From Alcanivoracaceae bacterium (GTDB taxonomy: Bacteria > Pseudomonadota > Gammaproteobacteria > Pseudomonadales > Alcanivoracaceae), in NCBI GenBank assembly GCA_002706085.1, contig PAJO01000028.1:101888-150972 (forward strand): a DNA stretch of 49,085 nucleotides, given 5' to 3'. The stretch's first letter is position 1. Every line of letters starts with the position of its first letter. The notes beneath the pieces were generated by a model. It saw nothing but the letters and a program-made list of their open reading frames with translations. It had not been told where the DNA came from and did not search any database. Of this stretch, positions 33,601 to 42,993 are shown piece by piece. Both the position numbers and the translations under genes were made by a program.

Positions 33601-33705
33601 TGTCATCCGCTGGCAATAGCCTGCTTATCCCTTAGGATGAGAAGACACTCAAAAGCCGCGAAGCTGCGCGCGGCAAGACGCTCACTTCACGCCCGACCGG
33701 GCGCC
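33601..33705 (+). other. Hairpin-rich leader upstream of the HD-domain gene
   Basis: Three potential stems lie in a row: TATCCC/GGATGA near 33626-33640, GCCGCG/CGCGGC at about 33655-33674, and GCCCG/CGGGC at about 33691-33702. No known riboswitch class is recognised; it may be simply GC-rich spacer. Confidence 0.35.
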
Positions 33706-33722
33706 AGAGACGGAACAACGGG

Positions 33723-34283
33723 ATGACCCCTGAGCTAATTACCCGCCTGCCCCGTCTGGAGGCACTGTTCGACACCCATGTGGAGCGATTCGGCAAGGAT
33801 CTGACACCTTACCGTAATCATGTATATCGCCTGGTGAATCTGGTCGCCGCCCAGCGCCCGTTGGAGGCTGACGCGCAAGACAAACTCGCCATTGCCGGTT
33901 TTTTCCATGATGCGGGGATTTGGCTGGCAGGCACTTTCGATTATCTCGGCCCTTCTGCCCGACTCGCTGAGCACTACCTCGAAGAACAAGGACTGCAGCA
34001 CTGGCAGGACGAAATTGGGGAAATGATCGACAACCACCACAAAATCAGCCGTTACCCCCATAGCGACGATGATGCCAACCGGCCGGGACTGGTCGAGGCT
34101 TTCCGACGAGCAGACTGGGTGGATGTCAGTCTGGGCATGCTCCGTTTTGGCATTCCTGCTGCCCGGGTACGGCTGATCAAGCGCGCTTTTCCGAATGCCG
34201 GCTTTCACCGCTTGCTGCTCAAGCTCGGCGGCCAACAACTCCTTACCCAGCCCTGGCGGCCGTTGCCTATGCTGCGTCGCTGA
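33723..34283 (+). CDS. HD-domain protein (putative phosphohydrolase)
   Basis: A 186-residue protein with an HD metal-dependent phosphohydrolase domain: YRNHVYRLVNLV (first His), LAIAGFFHDAGIWLAG (the His-Asp pair), MIDNHHKISRY and FRRADWVDVSLG (the closing Asp). The spacing is that of the HD superfamily. The substrate could be a nucleotide or another phosphate ester and cannot be deduced. No signal peptide. It is divergent from the GntR-family gene with about 255 bp between, and is monocistronic. Confidence 0.88.
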   Translation: MTPELITRLPRLEALFDTHVERFGKDLTPYRNHVYRLVNLVAAQRPLEADAQDKLAIAGFFHDAGIWLAGTFDYLGPSARLAEHYLEEQGLQHWQDEIGEMIDNHHKISRYPHSDDDANRPGLVEAFRRADWVDVSLGMLRFGIPAARVRLIKRAFPNAGFHRLLLKLGGQQLLTQPWRPLPMLRR

Positions 34284-34296
34284 CGCAGGGTTTCAG

Positions 34297-34331
34297 TTAC
34301 CCACAACTTCTGTGGATAACTCTGTGCATAG
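34297..34331. promoter_or_regulatory. Cluster of three DnaA-box-like 9-mers
   Basis: TTACCCACA (34297-34305, one mismatch to TTATCCACA), TGTGGATAA (34311-34319, perfect on the minus strand) and TGTGCATAG (34323-34331, minus strand CTATGCACA) are spaced 5 and 3 bp apart. An AT-rich tract follows at about 34376-34450. It could be a DnaA regulatory or titration site; it is not flanked by dnaA, dnaN or gidA. Confidence 0.45.
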
Positions 34332-34669
34332 ACTGTCAGGAAACGTTCTCAGTACCGGCATTCACTGAGGTGGCAACAAAATGATGAAAATTTGTCCATT
34401 TTGTTAAACCATTTAAAATCAATGACTTACATCTATCCACTGTAAATCAACAGGTTAGGGGCCAACGTTCATTTGTCATGTGAAAAATGGTTACTCGCTG
34501 TGCAAAACTCTTGCCCATTGCAGGGGCAAATCGCACATCATCGAGGCACGGCACAGGGCAAAGCTGCGGGAATAGACAACCGGGCGGGAACATAGTCACG
34601 GCTGGGTGGGGGTTCAGGACAGGATGAGAGGCACCCACCCGAACCGATTATCGGGGGGCGCCGGTCAGG
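34332..34669. other. Intergenic region after the HD gene
   Basis: About 340 bp with no supported gene. The first part is AT-rich (34376-34450). A short open frame on the minus strand (34447-34638) lacks a ribosome-binding site and coding character. Confidence 0.5.
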
Positions 34670-35176
34670 TTAACGGCGGAAACTGTAGCTTACGCCCAGC
34701 ACAACAGCGGGCTCCATCTCCAGATCGTAGCGGTCACGCTCTTCTTCAGAGTCACACGCATTGACGCCCCGATACTCTCCACACTCCAGGGCTTCGAGCA
34801 CCCCGACCGCACCACTGACGGTCCACCGAGAATACGGTTTCACCCACTGGTGCCCCAATTCGAAAGCAACCCCCAGGCGCTCGTAGTGCCGTTCACCGCC
34901 GAGATCACCGCCCATCAGACCGGTATAGAAGCCGCTTTCATCCATCATGCCCCGCTCCATTTTGTGGCGCCAACCGACAACCCAGCGAAATTCCTCGGTA
35001 TCAAGGCCGGACGAATCGACATAGAAAGCAGGGAGGGCAAAGAAGCTGTTCTGGGTAGTGGCCCACTCCAGATTGAGGCCAACCAGGCCATTGAGGTATC
35101 CGATCCCGATCAGGGCATCATCGGCCTGAGCCTGAAAAGGCAGCAGGGCAAGCAGGGACAGTAGCCAGCGACGCAT
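34670..35176 (-). CDS. Small exported, probable outer-membrane beta-barrel protein
   Basis: A 168-residue precursor with a clear signal peptide (MRRWLLSLLALLPFQAQA-DD). The mature 150 residues alternate aromatic and small/polar residues in a way expected for an eight-stranded barrel (IGIGYLNGLVGLNLEWA, FRWVVGWRHKME, GVAFELGHQWVKPYSRWTVSGAVGV). The C-terminal VVLGVSYSFRR places an aromatic residue near the end, as in BAM substrates. Two cysteines (LECGEYRGVNACDSEE) could form a disulfide in a loop. I do not recognise a named family. It follows the small lipoprotein gene and may share its transcript. Confidence 0.72.
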   Translation of the reverse strand: MRRWLLSLLALLPFQAQADDALIGIGYLNGLVGLNLEWATTQNSFFALPAFYVDSSGLDTEEFRWVVGWRHKMERGMMDESGFYTGLMGGDLGGERHYERLGVAFELGHQWVKPYSRWTVSGAVGVLEALECGEYRGVNACDSEEERDRYDLEMEPAVVLGVSYSFRR

Positions 35177-35300
35177 GGCGAACTCCGGTTCTTGTTGTTA
35201 TGTCTGGCCATTGAGGCGTGGTCAATATTCTTCACACCCCGGTGCCGATTACAAGGCTATTGCGCCCGCTCACACCGCGCAGGGGTGTGAGCGGTCAGGC

Positions 35301-35534
35301 TTAAAGCGGGATCTTGTCGATCTCGTCGGCCGTGCTGTCGATGGCACCATCCACTTTTTCCAGCGCTTCATCGGCCGCATTACCGGCCACTGGAATAATT
35401 GACAGTACCGCCCCAACCACCGAGCCAGCCGCCCCCACCAGACGCATGGGGGTGGTCGCAATCTTGGTAAGAAAGCAGCCGCTCAGGGCTGCAGTCAGCA
35501 CGGCAACCGCCGTCATTCGAAGAACCGCTTTCAT
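35301..35534 (-). CDS. Small lipoprotein, DUF6726-like
   Basis: A 77-residue lipoprotein: signal MKAVLRMTAVAVLTAALSGC (lipidated Cys20), then FLTKIATTPMRLVGAAGSVV, GAVLSIIPVAGNAADEALEK and a C-terminal AIDSTADEIDKIPL. The pattern of KIATxPxRL, SIIPVAGN and Ala/Asp-rich tail resembles small lipoproteins grouped as DUF6726; that assignment is from memory and not certain. Position +2 after the Cys is Phe, not Asp, so outer-membrane sorting is expected. It lies 41 bp after purC, with AAGGAG upstream of its start. Confidence 0.78.
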   Translation of the reverse strand: MKAVLRMTAVAVLTAALSGCFLTKIATTPMRLVGAAGSVVGAVLSIIPVAGNAADEALEKVDGAIDSTADEIDKIPL

Positions 35535-35575
35535 GGTACGCTCCTTATTATTATCGCGTTCTCTTTATGGCGCTT

Positions 35576-36292
35576 TCAGTATTCGAACGTCATCCCCAGA
35601 CGACGCCCCACTTCTTCGTAGGCTTCCACCACGCCCCCGAGGCCTTGGCGGAAACGGTCTTTGTCCAGTTTTTCACGGGTATCCTTGTCCCACAGCCGGC
35701 AACCATCAGGGCTGAACTCATCGCCCAGCAGGACTTCCCCATTAAACACGCCGAACTCGAGTTTGTAATCCACCAGCAGCATACCGCCATCCAGAAACAG
35801 CTGCTTGAGCACCTCGTTGACCTTGAAGGTCAATGCTTTCATCTGGGCAACCTGGTCATCGGTGGCCCAGCCGAAGCTGCGGATGTGGTAATCATTGACC
35901 ATGGGATCCCCCAGGTCGTCATTCTTGAGGAAGAATTCGAAGGTAGGCGGGTTGAGCTCTTTACCCTCTTCCACCCCCAGACGACGACAGATAGAGCCTG
36001 CCGACACATTCCGCACCACGCACTCCACCGGAATCATATCCAGCTTCTTCACCAGCGCTTCGGTCGGTGACAACAACTTTTCGAAATGACAGGGAATACC
36101 CGCAGCCTTGAGCTTCTCCATGATGGCGGCATTGAACTGGTTATTCACCGCGCCCTTGCGTGCCAGTGCTTCCTTCTTCTTGCCGTCAAAGGCAGAGGTG
36201 TCATCACGAAACACCATTACCAGCCGCTCTGCATCATCTGTCGTGAAAACAGACTTGGCTTTGCCGGCATACAACTCGTCGCGTTTTTCCAT
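35576..36292 (-). CDS. purC: SAICAR synthetase
   Basis: Phosphoribosylaminoimidazole-succinocarboxamide synthase: joins aspartate to CAIR using ATP in purine synthesis. The 238-residue protein matches the E. coli length (237). Landmarks are [62 protein letters not shown] and [35 protein letters not shown] seven bases before ATG 36292 fixes the start; a TTG-initiated frame from 36322 would overlap the upstream gene. It belongs to the dapA-bamC-MBL-purC string; purL is 6 kb away on the same strand. Confidence 0.97.
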   Translation of the reverse strand: MEKRDELYAGKAKSVFTTDDAERLVMVFRDDTSAFDGKKKEALARKGAVNNQFNAAIMEKLKAAGIPCHFEKLLSPTEALVKKLDMIPVECVVRNVSAGSICRRLGVEEGKELNPPTFEFFLKNDDLGDPMVNDYHIRSFGWATDDQVAQMKALTFKVNEVLKQLFLDGGMLLVDYKLEFGVFNGEVLLGDEFSPDGCRLWDKDTREKLDKDRFRQGLGGVVEAYEEVGRRLGMTFEY

Positions 36293-36318
36293 GGAGAGAC
36301 CTTTCACCCGGGTCAATA

Positions 36319-37098
36319 TCAAATTACCTGTAGCCAGTCGAACCCCTGGTTCTGACTGGCTACGCCAATACGTTCGTGGCCGGTGTCCAACGCTGCCTGA
36401 ATCTCGGCCAGCGCCAAAGTAGCCGTGTTGTTCTGTTCGCTCAGATGAGAGAGAACCAGATGCTGCAGGCGATCGGTATTGGCCTGCCGTAGCAGGGCCG
36501 CCGCCTGTGCATTACTCAGATGCCCTAACATACCACCCACACGCCGTTTCAACGAGGCAGGATACGGCCCATTCGCCAACATCCGCGGGTCGTGATTGCA
36601 TTCCAGCACCAGAGCATCGCACTCACTGTAGGCATCCACGACATGAGGCGTAATGGAGCCCAGATCGGTGAGCACACCCAATGTGCGCTGCTGCCAGCCA
36701 AAGCGGTACTGGCAAGGCTCGCGGGCATCATGGGGTACCAGCACCGGTAGCACCTCCAGCTCCCCGATGCGAAATGCACGGCCTGGCCGCACTTCTTGCC
36801 ACTGGGTGTTGCGCAGACTTGCCGGTTTGTCTTCGACTGCACAAGCCGTCCCAAAGGAGCTGTAAACGGGACAACCGGCCTGACGGGCCACCGGCCCGAC
36901 CCCACGAATATGATCCCCATGCTCGTGGGTCACCAGAATCGCACTGAGCTGCCCCAGCTCAATCCCACGGGCGGCCAGTCGCACGCGGGTTTCTTTTAAC
37001 GTGAAACCGCAATCTACCAACACCAGGGTGTCACCGGCTTCGATGAGGGTCGCATTGCCCTTGCTGCCACTGCCTAGAGAGGCAAACCGCATCAGCAT
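36319..37098 (-). CDS. MBL-fold metallohydrolase (YycJ/VicX type)
   Basis: A 259-residue metallo-beta-lactamase-fold protein: [21 protein letters not shown] at the N-terminus and the metal motif [35 protein letters not shown] and [12 protein letters not shown] supply further ligands, followed by [10 protein letters not shown]. This set is typical of the YycJ/VicX subgroup, suspected nucleases or phosphodiesterases. Starts at 37098 (ATG-CTG-ATG) or 37092 are both possible. It is inserted between bamC and purC, genes that are adjacent in E. coli, 27 bp before purC. Confidence 0.9.
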   Translation of the reverse strand: MLMRFASLGSGSKGNATLIEAGDTLVLVDCGFTLKETRVRLAARGIELGQLSAILVTHEHGDHIRGVGPVARQAGCPVYSSFGTACAVEDKPASLRNTQWQEVRPGRAFRIGELEVLPVLVPHDAREPCQYRFGWQQRTLGVLTDLGSITPHVVDAYSECDALVLECNHDPRMLANGPYPASLKRRVGGMLGHLSNAQAAALLRQANTDRLQHLVLSHLSEQNNTATLALAEIQAALDTGHERIGVASQNQGFDWLQVI

Positions 37099-37149
37099 TG
37101 ACCCCGCCAGCGGGCAGGGAAAGCGGTCTTTGCAGGGGACTGCGGCACG

Positions 37150-37803
37150 TTATTCCAGCTCTTCGTAAATACGCTCAAGAATGGCCGAACCGGGGGTTTT
37201 CTCTACCAGCGCAGTGCCTTTCTCATTGAGTACCGCCACCTGGATGCCATTGGTGGTATGACTGAGTTTCAGCTGCGCTTCCCGCGCCCCCAGTTCGTAC
37301 CGGTCCGGGACCCGCAAATAGAAAATACCCACTTCGCGATCCCGATCGCTGACCCTCAAGTCGGTCTCCTTGAGCGCGTCGTTCACGTATTCCCACGCCC
37401 ATGCATAACGGGTCGTCATCATGATAATCGGGTAACCGTTGCCATCACGGGCCAGCACTGCCCGAATCGACTCGCCCTTGGGAGCTGGTGTGGCATCGTC
37501 CTTGTCCGCCTCATTACCCAACACCACCAGCTGCGGGGGTTGGGGTGGCACGTACTTGTCTTCCCCTTCCTGGGCGCCGATCAGGCGATCTTCCTGACAA
37601 GGCACAGAATAAAGCGGCTGCTCGCCGATAAACACGCCCCCCTCAGGCACCTGAATGGGGTCGGTGACGGCTGCATCCCGGTAAAGCAGACTGTTATCCG
37701 GTAACCAGCTACACCCAGCCAGGGCAGACAAGGCCAGCAGTGTCAGCGCCAGGCTTGCGCCTTTGCCAGGAATACGCGATGCAGTCGTTACAGTGTGCTT
37801 CAT
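37150..37803 (-). CDS. bamC: Short BamC-like outer-membrane assembly lipoprotein
   Basis: Lipoprotein of the BAM complex that assembles outer-membrane proteins. The 217-residue precursor has a lipobox ALAGC (Cys31), then the unstructured BamC N-terminal region ([20 protein letters not shown], close to the segment that binds BamD). One helix-grip domain covers about residues 105-215 ([32 protein letters not shown]). E. coli BamC is 344 residues with two such domains, so this version appears to lack one. Identity is supported by position directly after dapA, whose stop overlaps this start by 4 bp, and upstream of purC. Confidence 0.88.
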   Translation of the reverse strand: MKHTVTTASRIPGKGASLALTLLALSALAGCSWLPDNSLLYRDAAVTDPIQVPEGGVFIGEQPLYSVPCQEDRLIGAQEGEDKYVPPQPPQLVVLGNEADKDDATPAPKGESIRAVLARDGNGYPIIMMTTRYAWAWEYVNDALKETDLRVSDRDREVGIFYLRVPDRYELGAREAQLKLSHTTNGIQVAVLNEKGTALVEKTPGSAILERIYEELE

Positions 37804-38684
37804 TTACCCTCCAGCAGCCCGCACTGACGCATGGTCTCACGCAGCCGCGGCTGGGCCGCCTCAGACAGCGTGACCAGCGGCAGCCGGATACCTGCATCAA
37901 TGAGGCCCATTTCATAAAGTGCCCATTTCACCGGAATCGGATTGGCTTCGATAAACAGATCACGATGCAGGGGTTCAAGTTCCGCATTCAGGGCACGGGC
38001 TTTGTCAGCCTCCCCGGCCAGTGCGGCATCACACATGGCAGCCATCTTGGCCGGCGCCACATTGGCGGTAACGGAAATGTCGCCATGGCCTCCCGCCAGG
38101 ATGAAATCCATGGCGGTGGCGTCGTCACCGGAATAGAGCATGAAATCCTCACCACAGCGCTCACGAATTTCGCGGGCGCGCTCCAGATTACCGGTCGCTT
38201 CCTTGATACCAATGATATTCGGCACCTTGCTCAGGCGCTCCACGGTTTCCGGCAGCATGTCGCACGCGGTACGGCCAGGCACATTGTAGAGAATCTGCGG
38301 AATGTCCACCGCCCGGGCCACCGCCAGATAATGCTGGTACAGACCTTCCTGGGGAGGCTTGTTGTAATACGGCGTCACCAGCAGGCAAGCATCCGCGCCA
38401 TCACGCTTGGCATCACGGGTCAGGCGGATGGCTTCTTCGGTGTTGTTGGCCCCGGTCCCTGCGATCACAGGAATACGGCCCTTCGCCACCGCCACCACTT
38501 CGCGAACCACACTGTCGTGTTCCTCGAAACCCAGGGTGGCAGACTCCCCGGTGGTGCCCACCGCAACAATTGCGTGGGTGCCTTGTTCCACATGCCAGTC
38601 CACCAGCGAACGCAGGCGTTCCCAGTCCACTGAACCATCCGCGCGCATGGGGGTAACCAGCGCTACAATGCTACCGCGAATCAT
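37800..38684 (-). CDS. dapA: 4-Hydroxy-tetrahydrodipicolinate synthase
   Basis: Condenses pyruvate with aspartate semialdehyde at the entry to lysine and diaminopimelate synthesis. The 294-residue protein has the family motifs [63 protein letters not shown] (catalytic Tyr) and [14 protein letters not shown] (Schiff-base Lys). Length matches the E. coli enzyme (292). AGGAGAG upstream selects ATG 38684; the open frame upstream is non-coding. It is first in dapA-bamC-MBL-purC. Confidence 0.97.
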   Translation of the reverse strand: MIRGSIVALVTPMRADGSVDWERLRSLVDWHVEQGTHAIVAVGTTGESATLGFEEHDSVVREVVAVAKGRIPVIAGTGANNTEEAIRLTRDAKRDGADACLLVTPYYNKPPQEGLYQHYLAVARAVDIPQILYNVPGRTACDMLPETVERLSKVPNIIGIKEATGNLERAREIRERCGEDFMLYSGDDATAMDFILAGGHGDISVTANVAPAKMAAMCDAALAGEADKARALNAELEPLHRDLFIEANPIPVKWALYEMGLIDAGIRLPLVTLSEAAQPRLRETMRQCGLLEGK

Positions 38685-38965
38685 GCCTCTCTCCTGTTGG
38701 GCGCAAAACTGGTGCGCAAAGCCGGAAAACCGCCGCATCGGCCCCGGCCAAAGGGTGAAGGGCGCTATGGTAAACGCCGACAGGGCCGGACGCCAGATGT
38801 GGCCGGTCAAACCCGCCTTTTCGCCAGCATCGACTCTCCCGAAGCGGCCGTCTACACTTTCCTGACCCATAACCTTACGGACCCTGGAATCATCACCAGG
38901 CCACCGAAGGACGGATTGTACTGCCCGGTCTGGGCAGGACCTTTATTGAGGACAAGGACAACGCC

Positions 38966-39493
38966 ATGGAACAGCTGATCGTCATCTCCGCCCTGGGTAC
39001 CGACCGCCCCGGCATCGTGGAAGCCCTGTCCCGGGCAGTGCTGGACCGCAAAGGGAACATTCTTGATTCACGGATGACCGTGCTGGGAGGCGAATTTGCC
39101 GTGCTGATGCTGGTCAGCGGCAGCAATGACACCCTGGATCAGCTGGAAGCCGACCAGCAGACGCTGACCGGGGATCTGGACCTGCTGATCACCCTCAAAC
39201 GTACCCGCCAGCGCGACACCCGCCCCAGCAGCCTGCCCTACGAGGTTGAAGTGGTCGCCATGGACAATCCCGGCATCGTCCATGAAATCGCCAATTTCTT
39301 CTCCTCCCGGAACATCAACATCGACGACCTGCACACCGGCACCTATGCCGCGCCCCACACCGGCACGCCCATGTTCAGCCTTCACCTAGTGTTGAGCATG
39401 AACGCAGAACAATCCGTGGCCCAGCTGCGCGACGCCTTCCTGGATTTCTGCGAGGCCCGCAATCTGGACGCCACCATGAGTCCGAAGCGCTGA
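38966..39493 (+). CDS. gcvR: GcvR-like ACT-domain regulator
   Basis: Glycine-cleavage-system repressor-type protein with two ACT domains: residues about 3-80 ([22 protein letters not shown]) and about 90-165 ([40 protein letters not shown]). In E. coli GcvR binds GcvA in response to glycine. No DNA-binding domain is present. Divergent from dapA as in E. coli; 54 bp before bcp, likely co-transcribed. The 281-bp gap upstream holds the divergent dapA/gcvR promoters but I see no specific operator. Confidence 0.92.
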   Translation: MEQLIVISALGTDRPGIVEALSRAVLDRKGNILDSRMTVLGGEFAVLMLVSGSNDTLDQLEADQQTLTGDLDLLITLKRTRQRDTRPSSLPYEVEVVAMDNPGIVHEIANFFSSRNINIDDLHTGTYAAPHTGTPMFSLHLVLSMNAEQSVAQLRDAFLDFCEARNLDATMSPKR

Positions 39494-39547
39494 GGCGCTT
39501 CTGGATAACGCTTACACGCCCGATAACACGAGAGATCTAACCCCGAT

Positions 39548-40024
39548 ATGGCACATCCCAAAATTGGCAACCTGGCCCCCAATTTCAAACTCCCCGATCA
39601 GGATGACAACCTGGTGGAACTGAAGTCCTTCAAGAATGAGCACCCGGTAGTGATCTTCTTTTACCCCAAGGCCATGACCCCTGGCTGCACCACCCAGGCT
39701 TGCGGGATTCGCGACACCCGTGCGGAACTGGAGAAGCGCGGGGTAAAGGTGTTCGGCATCAGCCCGGACCCGGTCAAACGCCTGCCCAAGTTCATCGAGA
39801 AACATGACCTGAACTTCAGCCTGTTATCCGATGAAGATCACGCCGTGGCGGAAAAGTACGGCTGCTGGGGCATGAAGAAATTCATGGGCAAGGAATTCAT
39901 GGGGCTGATCCGCACCACTTTCATTGTCGGCAAAGATGGCAAATTGCTAAAGGTCATGGACAAGTTCAAGACCAAAAGCCACCACGAAGATCTGCTGGCA
40001 GAACTGGACGAGCTGGGGATCTAG
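39548..40024 (+). CDS. bcp: Bcp/PrxQ-type thiol peroxidase
   Basis: Thioredoxin-dependent peroxidase that reduces hydrogen peroxide and organic hydroperoxides. The 158-residue protein has the AhpC/TSA fold with the atypical 2-Cys motif MTPGCTTQACGIRD (peroxidatic Cys47, resolving Cys52 five residues later, as in E. coli Bcp C45/C50). Other landmarks are FKLPDQDDNLVELKSF, VFGISPDPVKRLPKFIEKH and IRTTFIVGKDGKLLKV. It follows gcvR as in E. coli and faces perM tail-to-tail. Confidence 0.96.
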   Translation: MAHPKIGNLAPNFKLPDQDDNLVELKSFKNEHPVVIFFYPKAMTPGCTTQACGIRDTRAELEKRGVKVFGISPDPVKRLPKFIEKHDLNFSLLSDEDHAVAEKYGCWGMKKFMGKEFMGLIRTTFIVGKDGKLLKVMDKFKTKSHHEDLLAELDELGI

Positions 40025-40128
40025 CAGGCTGCTGAAAAGCCCTTTACATGCTCAGCGTGGCCTGGAAGGGTGCAGCTGTTGTGTTATGTCGCGACGGACA
40101 GGGTTGCTCCCTTTCCTGGCGGTATCTG

Positions 40129-40149
40129 GAGGCGCCGCCACGGCGCCTC
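40129..40149. terminator. GC-rich hairpin between bcp and perM
   Basis: GAGGCGCC-GCCAC-GGCGCCTC: 8-bp perfect stem with a 5-nt loop in the convergent gap. On the minus strand it lies 11 bp beyond the perM stop. T-runs are short, so termination strength is uncertain. Confidence 0.55.
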
Positions 40150-40159
40150 TATTCTGTGT

Positions 40160-41245
40160 TTAGTCGCCAGTAGCCTGTTCAGCCACCGGATAACTTCCCT
40201 CCCGGGGCCAGGCATTCAACACGGCCTTGAACAGGGTCGCCAGGGGAATCGCGAAAAACACCCCCCAGAGCCCCCACAAGCCACCAAATAGAAGAATGGC
40301 AGTAATAATCGCGACCGGATGCAGATTCACCGCCTCAGAAAACAGTAGCGGGACGAGAATATTGCCATCAATAAACTGGATGATGCCGTAGACCACCATC
40401 ACCAATGCAAACTCGCCACTCCAGCCAAACTGCACATAGGCCACCGCCGCGACAGGCAACGTCACCACGGTCGCCCCGATATACGGCACAACCACAGAAA
40501 GCCCTACCAACACACCTAACAACACCGCGTAATGCATATCCAGCAGAACAAAGGCGATAAAGGTAACGCTGCCCACCAGCAGGATCTCCACTGCCTTGCC
40601 ACGGACGTAGTTCGCGATCTGCCCGTCCATTTCGTGCCAGACATGGCTCAGTACCCGACGCCGACTGGGCAAGAATTGCATCAGCCAACCCACAATGGCG
40701 TCCTTGTCCTTGAGAAAAAAGAACACCAGCAGAGGCAACAGCACCAGAAACACCATCACTTCCACAATATTGGGAATAGAGGCCAACGACAGGGTCAAGA
40801 CCCCCTGTCCGGCTTCCGCTACCTGCCTCTGGATGACGGCAATCACCGAGTTCACTTGCTCAAGGGAAATCACTTCCGGGTAATGCACCGGTAATTCCCG
40901 CAACCAGGCCTCACCATTCTTCAACACATGGGGCAACTGCTCCTGGACCAGCAAGGCGGTTTGCCGCCAGACCATGGGTAACAACAGCACCAGTGTCATG
41001 ACCAGCAAACCCAGAAACAAGGCGAAGACCAGGTTCACCGCCAGCATGCGCCTCATGCCGCGCCGCTCCAGCCCTGACACCAGCCCCTGCATTAAATAGG
41101 CAATCACGATAGCCGCCAGTACCGGCGCCAGCATGCCCCCGAAAAAGGCGATCAGCAGGCCTGCTGCCAGAAGGACGACCAGCAGGTAAACCGCTTCCTC
41201 GTCAGAAAAATACTGGTCCGCCCAGTTGCGTAAAATCCGCAGCAT
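40160..41245 (-). CDS. perM: PerM-type AI-2E family transporter
   Basis: Inner-membrane permease of the AI-2E transporter superfamily. The 361-residue protein has about seven or eight membrane helices: two or three at the start (LLVVLLAAGLLIAFFGGML, AIVIAYLMQGLV, NLVFALFLGLLVMTLVLLLP), a periplasmic/cytosolic middle part, and a conserved second half (VVPYIGATVVTLPVAAVAYV, IDGNILVPLLFSEAVNLHPV, LFGGLWGLWGVFFAIPLATL). The DGNILVP and GGxxxGxxGxxxAxP motifs identify the family. The substrate is unknown. It is divergent from bepA, as in E. coli, and its start overlaps the TusA-like gene by one base. Confidence 0.9.
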   Translation of the reverse strand: MLRILRNWADQYFSDEEAVYLLVVLLAAGLLIAFFGGMLAPVLAAIVIAYLMQGLVSGLERRGMRRMLAVNLVFALFLGLLVMTLVLLLPMVWRQTALLVQEQLPHVLKNGEAWLRELPVHYPEVISLEQVNSVIAVIQRQVAEAGQGVLTLSLASIPNIVEVMVFLVLLPLLVFFFLKDKDAIVGWLMQFLPSRRRVLSHVWHEMDGQIANYVRGKAVEILLVGSVTFIAFVLLDMHYAVLLGVLVGLSVVVPYIGATVVTLPVAAVAYVQFGWSGEFALVMVVYGIIQFIDGNILVPLLFSEAVNLHPVAIITAILLFGGLWGLWGVFFAIPLATLFKAVLNAWPREGSYPVAEQATGD

Positions 41246-41502
41246 CAGTTCTCCTGTTCACCGCGACGAATCACAAGAATAAAACGGCCTGATGTCTCCT
41301 CACTGCGAACCAGCTCGTGGCAGGATTGTCTCAGATAGGCAGGAATATCGTTGGCCGAAGAGGCATCAGTGGCGATCACTTCCAGCACCTGGCCTGGCTG
41401 CATATGACGCAAAGCCTGGCGGGTTTTAAGAAGCGGCATGGGGCATTGCTGCCCGGAAGTATCCAACTGGAGATCAGTCACAGTGTCCGTCATGCTATTC
41501 AT
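41245..41502 (-). CDS. TusA-family sulfurtransferase-like protein
   Basis: An 85-residue SirA/TusA-family protein with the diagnostic CPMPLLKTRQALR motif (Cys20), followed by GQVLEVIATDASSANDIPAY and the C-terminal strand GRFILVIRR. TusA proteins pass persulfide sulfur to tRNA modification or other pathways. Because it is fused in operon with perM (one-base overlap), this may be the paralogue type often found beside permeases, not the tRNA-thiolation TusA itself. AGGATGG six bases upstream supports ATG 41502. Divergent from bepA. Confidence 0.88.
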   Translation of the reverse strand: MNSMTDTVTDLQLDTSGQQCPMPLLKTRQALRHMQPGQVLEVIATDASSANDIPAYLRQSCHELVRSEETSGRFILVIRRGEQEN

Positions 41503-41562
41503 TGATTGCCATCCTGACGGCATTATAGTCACAACCCGGCCTGCCCGACATGGAGCCATTGA

Positions 41563-42993
41563 TTGAAGTTGCTATCCCGCACACTCTTGCTGTTCTGCTG
41601 CCTGCTGACAGGACCTGCCAGTGCCAATGATGATTTGCCGGTACTGGGAGACCCCACTTCAGCATTGATGTCAGCAGATCAGGAGTACCGTCTGGGCCGT
41701 GCCTGGCTGCGCAGCCTGCGTGGGCAAACCTCCATCATGAACGACCCGATGGTGCAGGAATATGTGGAAAGCCTGGTCTACCGCCTCGCGTCCTACAGCG
41801 ACCTGAAAGAGCCGGATCTGGACATCGTGGTGGTGAACAGCCGCCAGATCAACGCCTTCGCCGTACCCGGCGGCGTCATCGGGCTGAACGCCGGCCTGTT
41901 CCTGAATGCTGACAGCGAAGACGAAGTCGGCGGGGTGGTCGCTCACGAAATTGCCCACGTGAGTCAACGCCATTTTGCCCGCCGCTACCTGGATTCCAAG
42001 AAAGTGAATACGGCGGTACTTGCGGCCATGCTGGCCAGCCTCGCCGTGGCCATCGCCGGAGACGGGGAAGCCGGCATGGCAGGCATGGCTGCCACCCAGG
42101 CGGGCGCCATTCAGGCGCAATTGGCCTATTCACGTCAAAACGAGCGGGAAGCTGACCGCGTTGGCATGCAGACCCTGGCTGCAGCAGGGATGGATCCGGA
42201 TGCGATGCCGCGATTCTTCGAACGCATGCATGATGGCCAGCGCTTTGCGGGCCGGCCACCGGAATTTTTGCTCACTCACCCGGTCACCGAAAGCCGTATC
42301 GCGGACAGCCGTGCACGGGCACGCAATCTCCCGTCCCCACGCCTGAATGTCTCTCCCCATTACCTGCTGATGCAGGCAAGACTGCGCGCCGCGTTTATCC
42401 AGAGCGACAGTCAGGCCATCGATTACTTCAGGCGTTACACCAACGAACACAGTGCGCTGGCCCTGCAGGCCGCCCAGTACGGGCTGGCACTCAGTTATCT
42501 GCGCGCCAACCACTACGAGCAGGCCCGCAAACTGATGCAGTCGCTGGCAGACCAGCACCCGGATGAGCTGTGGTTCCGGTTGGGGCTCACGGAAATCGCG
42601 CTGGATGAAGGACGCTACCCCGAAGCCATCAAGCAAGCCCGCTGGGTGCTGGATATTGCCCCCGGTAACTATGCCGCCTCCGTGCTGCTGAGCCGGGCTT
42701 ACCTGCGCAGCAATCAACCTGACAACGCCCTGCCGATCATCAAACCGTTACTGGCACAACGCGGCACGGACCCCGCCATCTGGGAGCTGGCTGCCGATGC
42801 TTATGGCAACAGCGGAGACCGGGTACGCGCACTTCACGCCAAGGCAGAAAGCCAGTTCCTGCGCGGCAATGACAGCAAAGCGCTACAGCAAATGAACTAT
42901 GCACTGCGCGATGCGCGGGAAGACTTTGCCCTGTACAGCAAGCTCAACGGGCGACTAAAGCAGATGCAGACACTGTCAGAAGAAAAGTTCTAG
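41563..42993 (+). CDS. bepA: BepA-like periplasmic M48 metalloprotease/chaperone
   Basis: Zinc protease with TPRs that helps assemble or degrade outer-membrane proteins such as LptD at the BAM complex. The 476-residue precursor has a signal peptide (KLLSRTLLLFCCLLTGPASA-N). The M48 domain has HEIAH (His128, Glu129, His132) and the third ligand in SRQNEREADRVG. The C-terminal half, from about residue 270, is TPR (YGLALSYLRANHYEQARKLM, LGLTEIALDEGRYPEAIKQA). Domain order matches E. coli BepA. The start codon is TTG with GGAG seven bases upstream. The nearby perM matches E. coli synteny. Confidence 0.94.
   Translation: MKLLSRTLLLFCCLLTGPASANDDLPVLGDPTSALMSADQEYRLGRAWLRSLRGQTSIMNDPMVQEYVESLVYRLASYSDLKEPDLDIVVVNSRQINAFAVPGGVIGLNAGLFLNADSEDEVGGVVAHEIAHVSQRHFARRYLDSKKVNTAVLAAMLASLAVAIAGDGEAGMAGMAATQAGAIQAQLAYSRQNEREADRVGMQTLAAAGMDPDAMPRFFERMHDGQRFAGRPPEFLLTHPVTESRIADSRARARNLPSPRLNVSPHYLLMQARLRAAFIQSDSQAIDYFRRYTNEHSALALQAAQYGLALSYLRANHYEQARKLMQSLADQHPDELWFRLGLTEIALDEGRYPEAIKQARWVLDIAPGNYAASVLLSRAYLRSNQPDNALPIIKPLLAQRGTDPAIWELAADAYGNSGDRVRALHAKAESQFLRGNDSKALQQMNYALRDAREDFALYSKLNGRLKQMQTLSEEKF

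Noticed and set aside
34297..34450. Reading the DnaA-box cluster as oriC
   Set aside because: Flanking genes are not those usually found at gammaproteobacterial origins, and only three boxes are visible.
40022..40080. CAGGCTGCTGAAAAGCCC sequence resembling insertion-sequence ends
   Set aside because: No matching inverted copy or transposase nearby; resemblance is short and from memory only.
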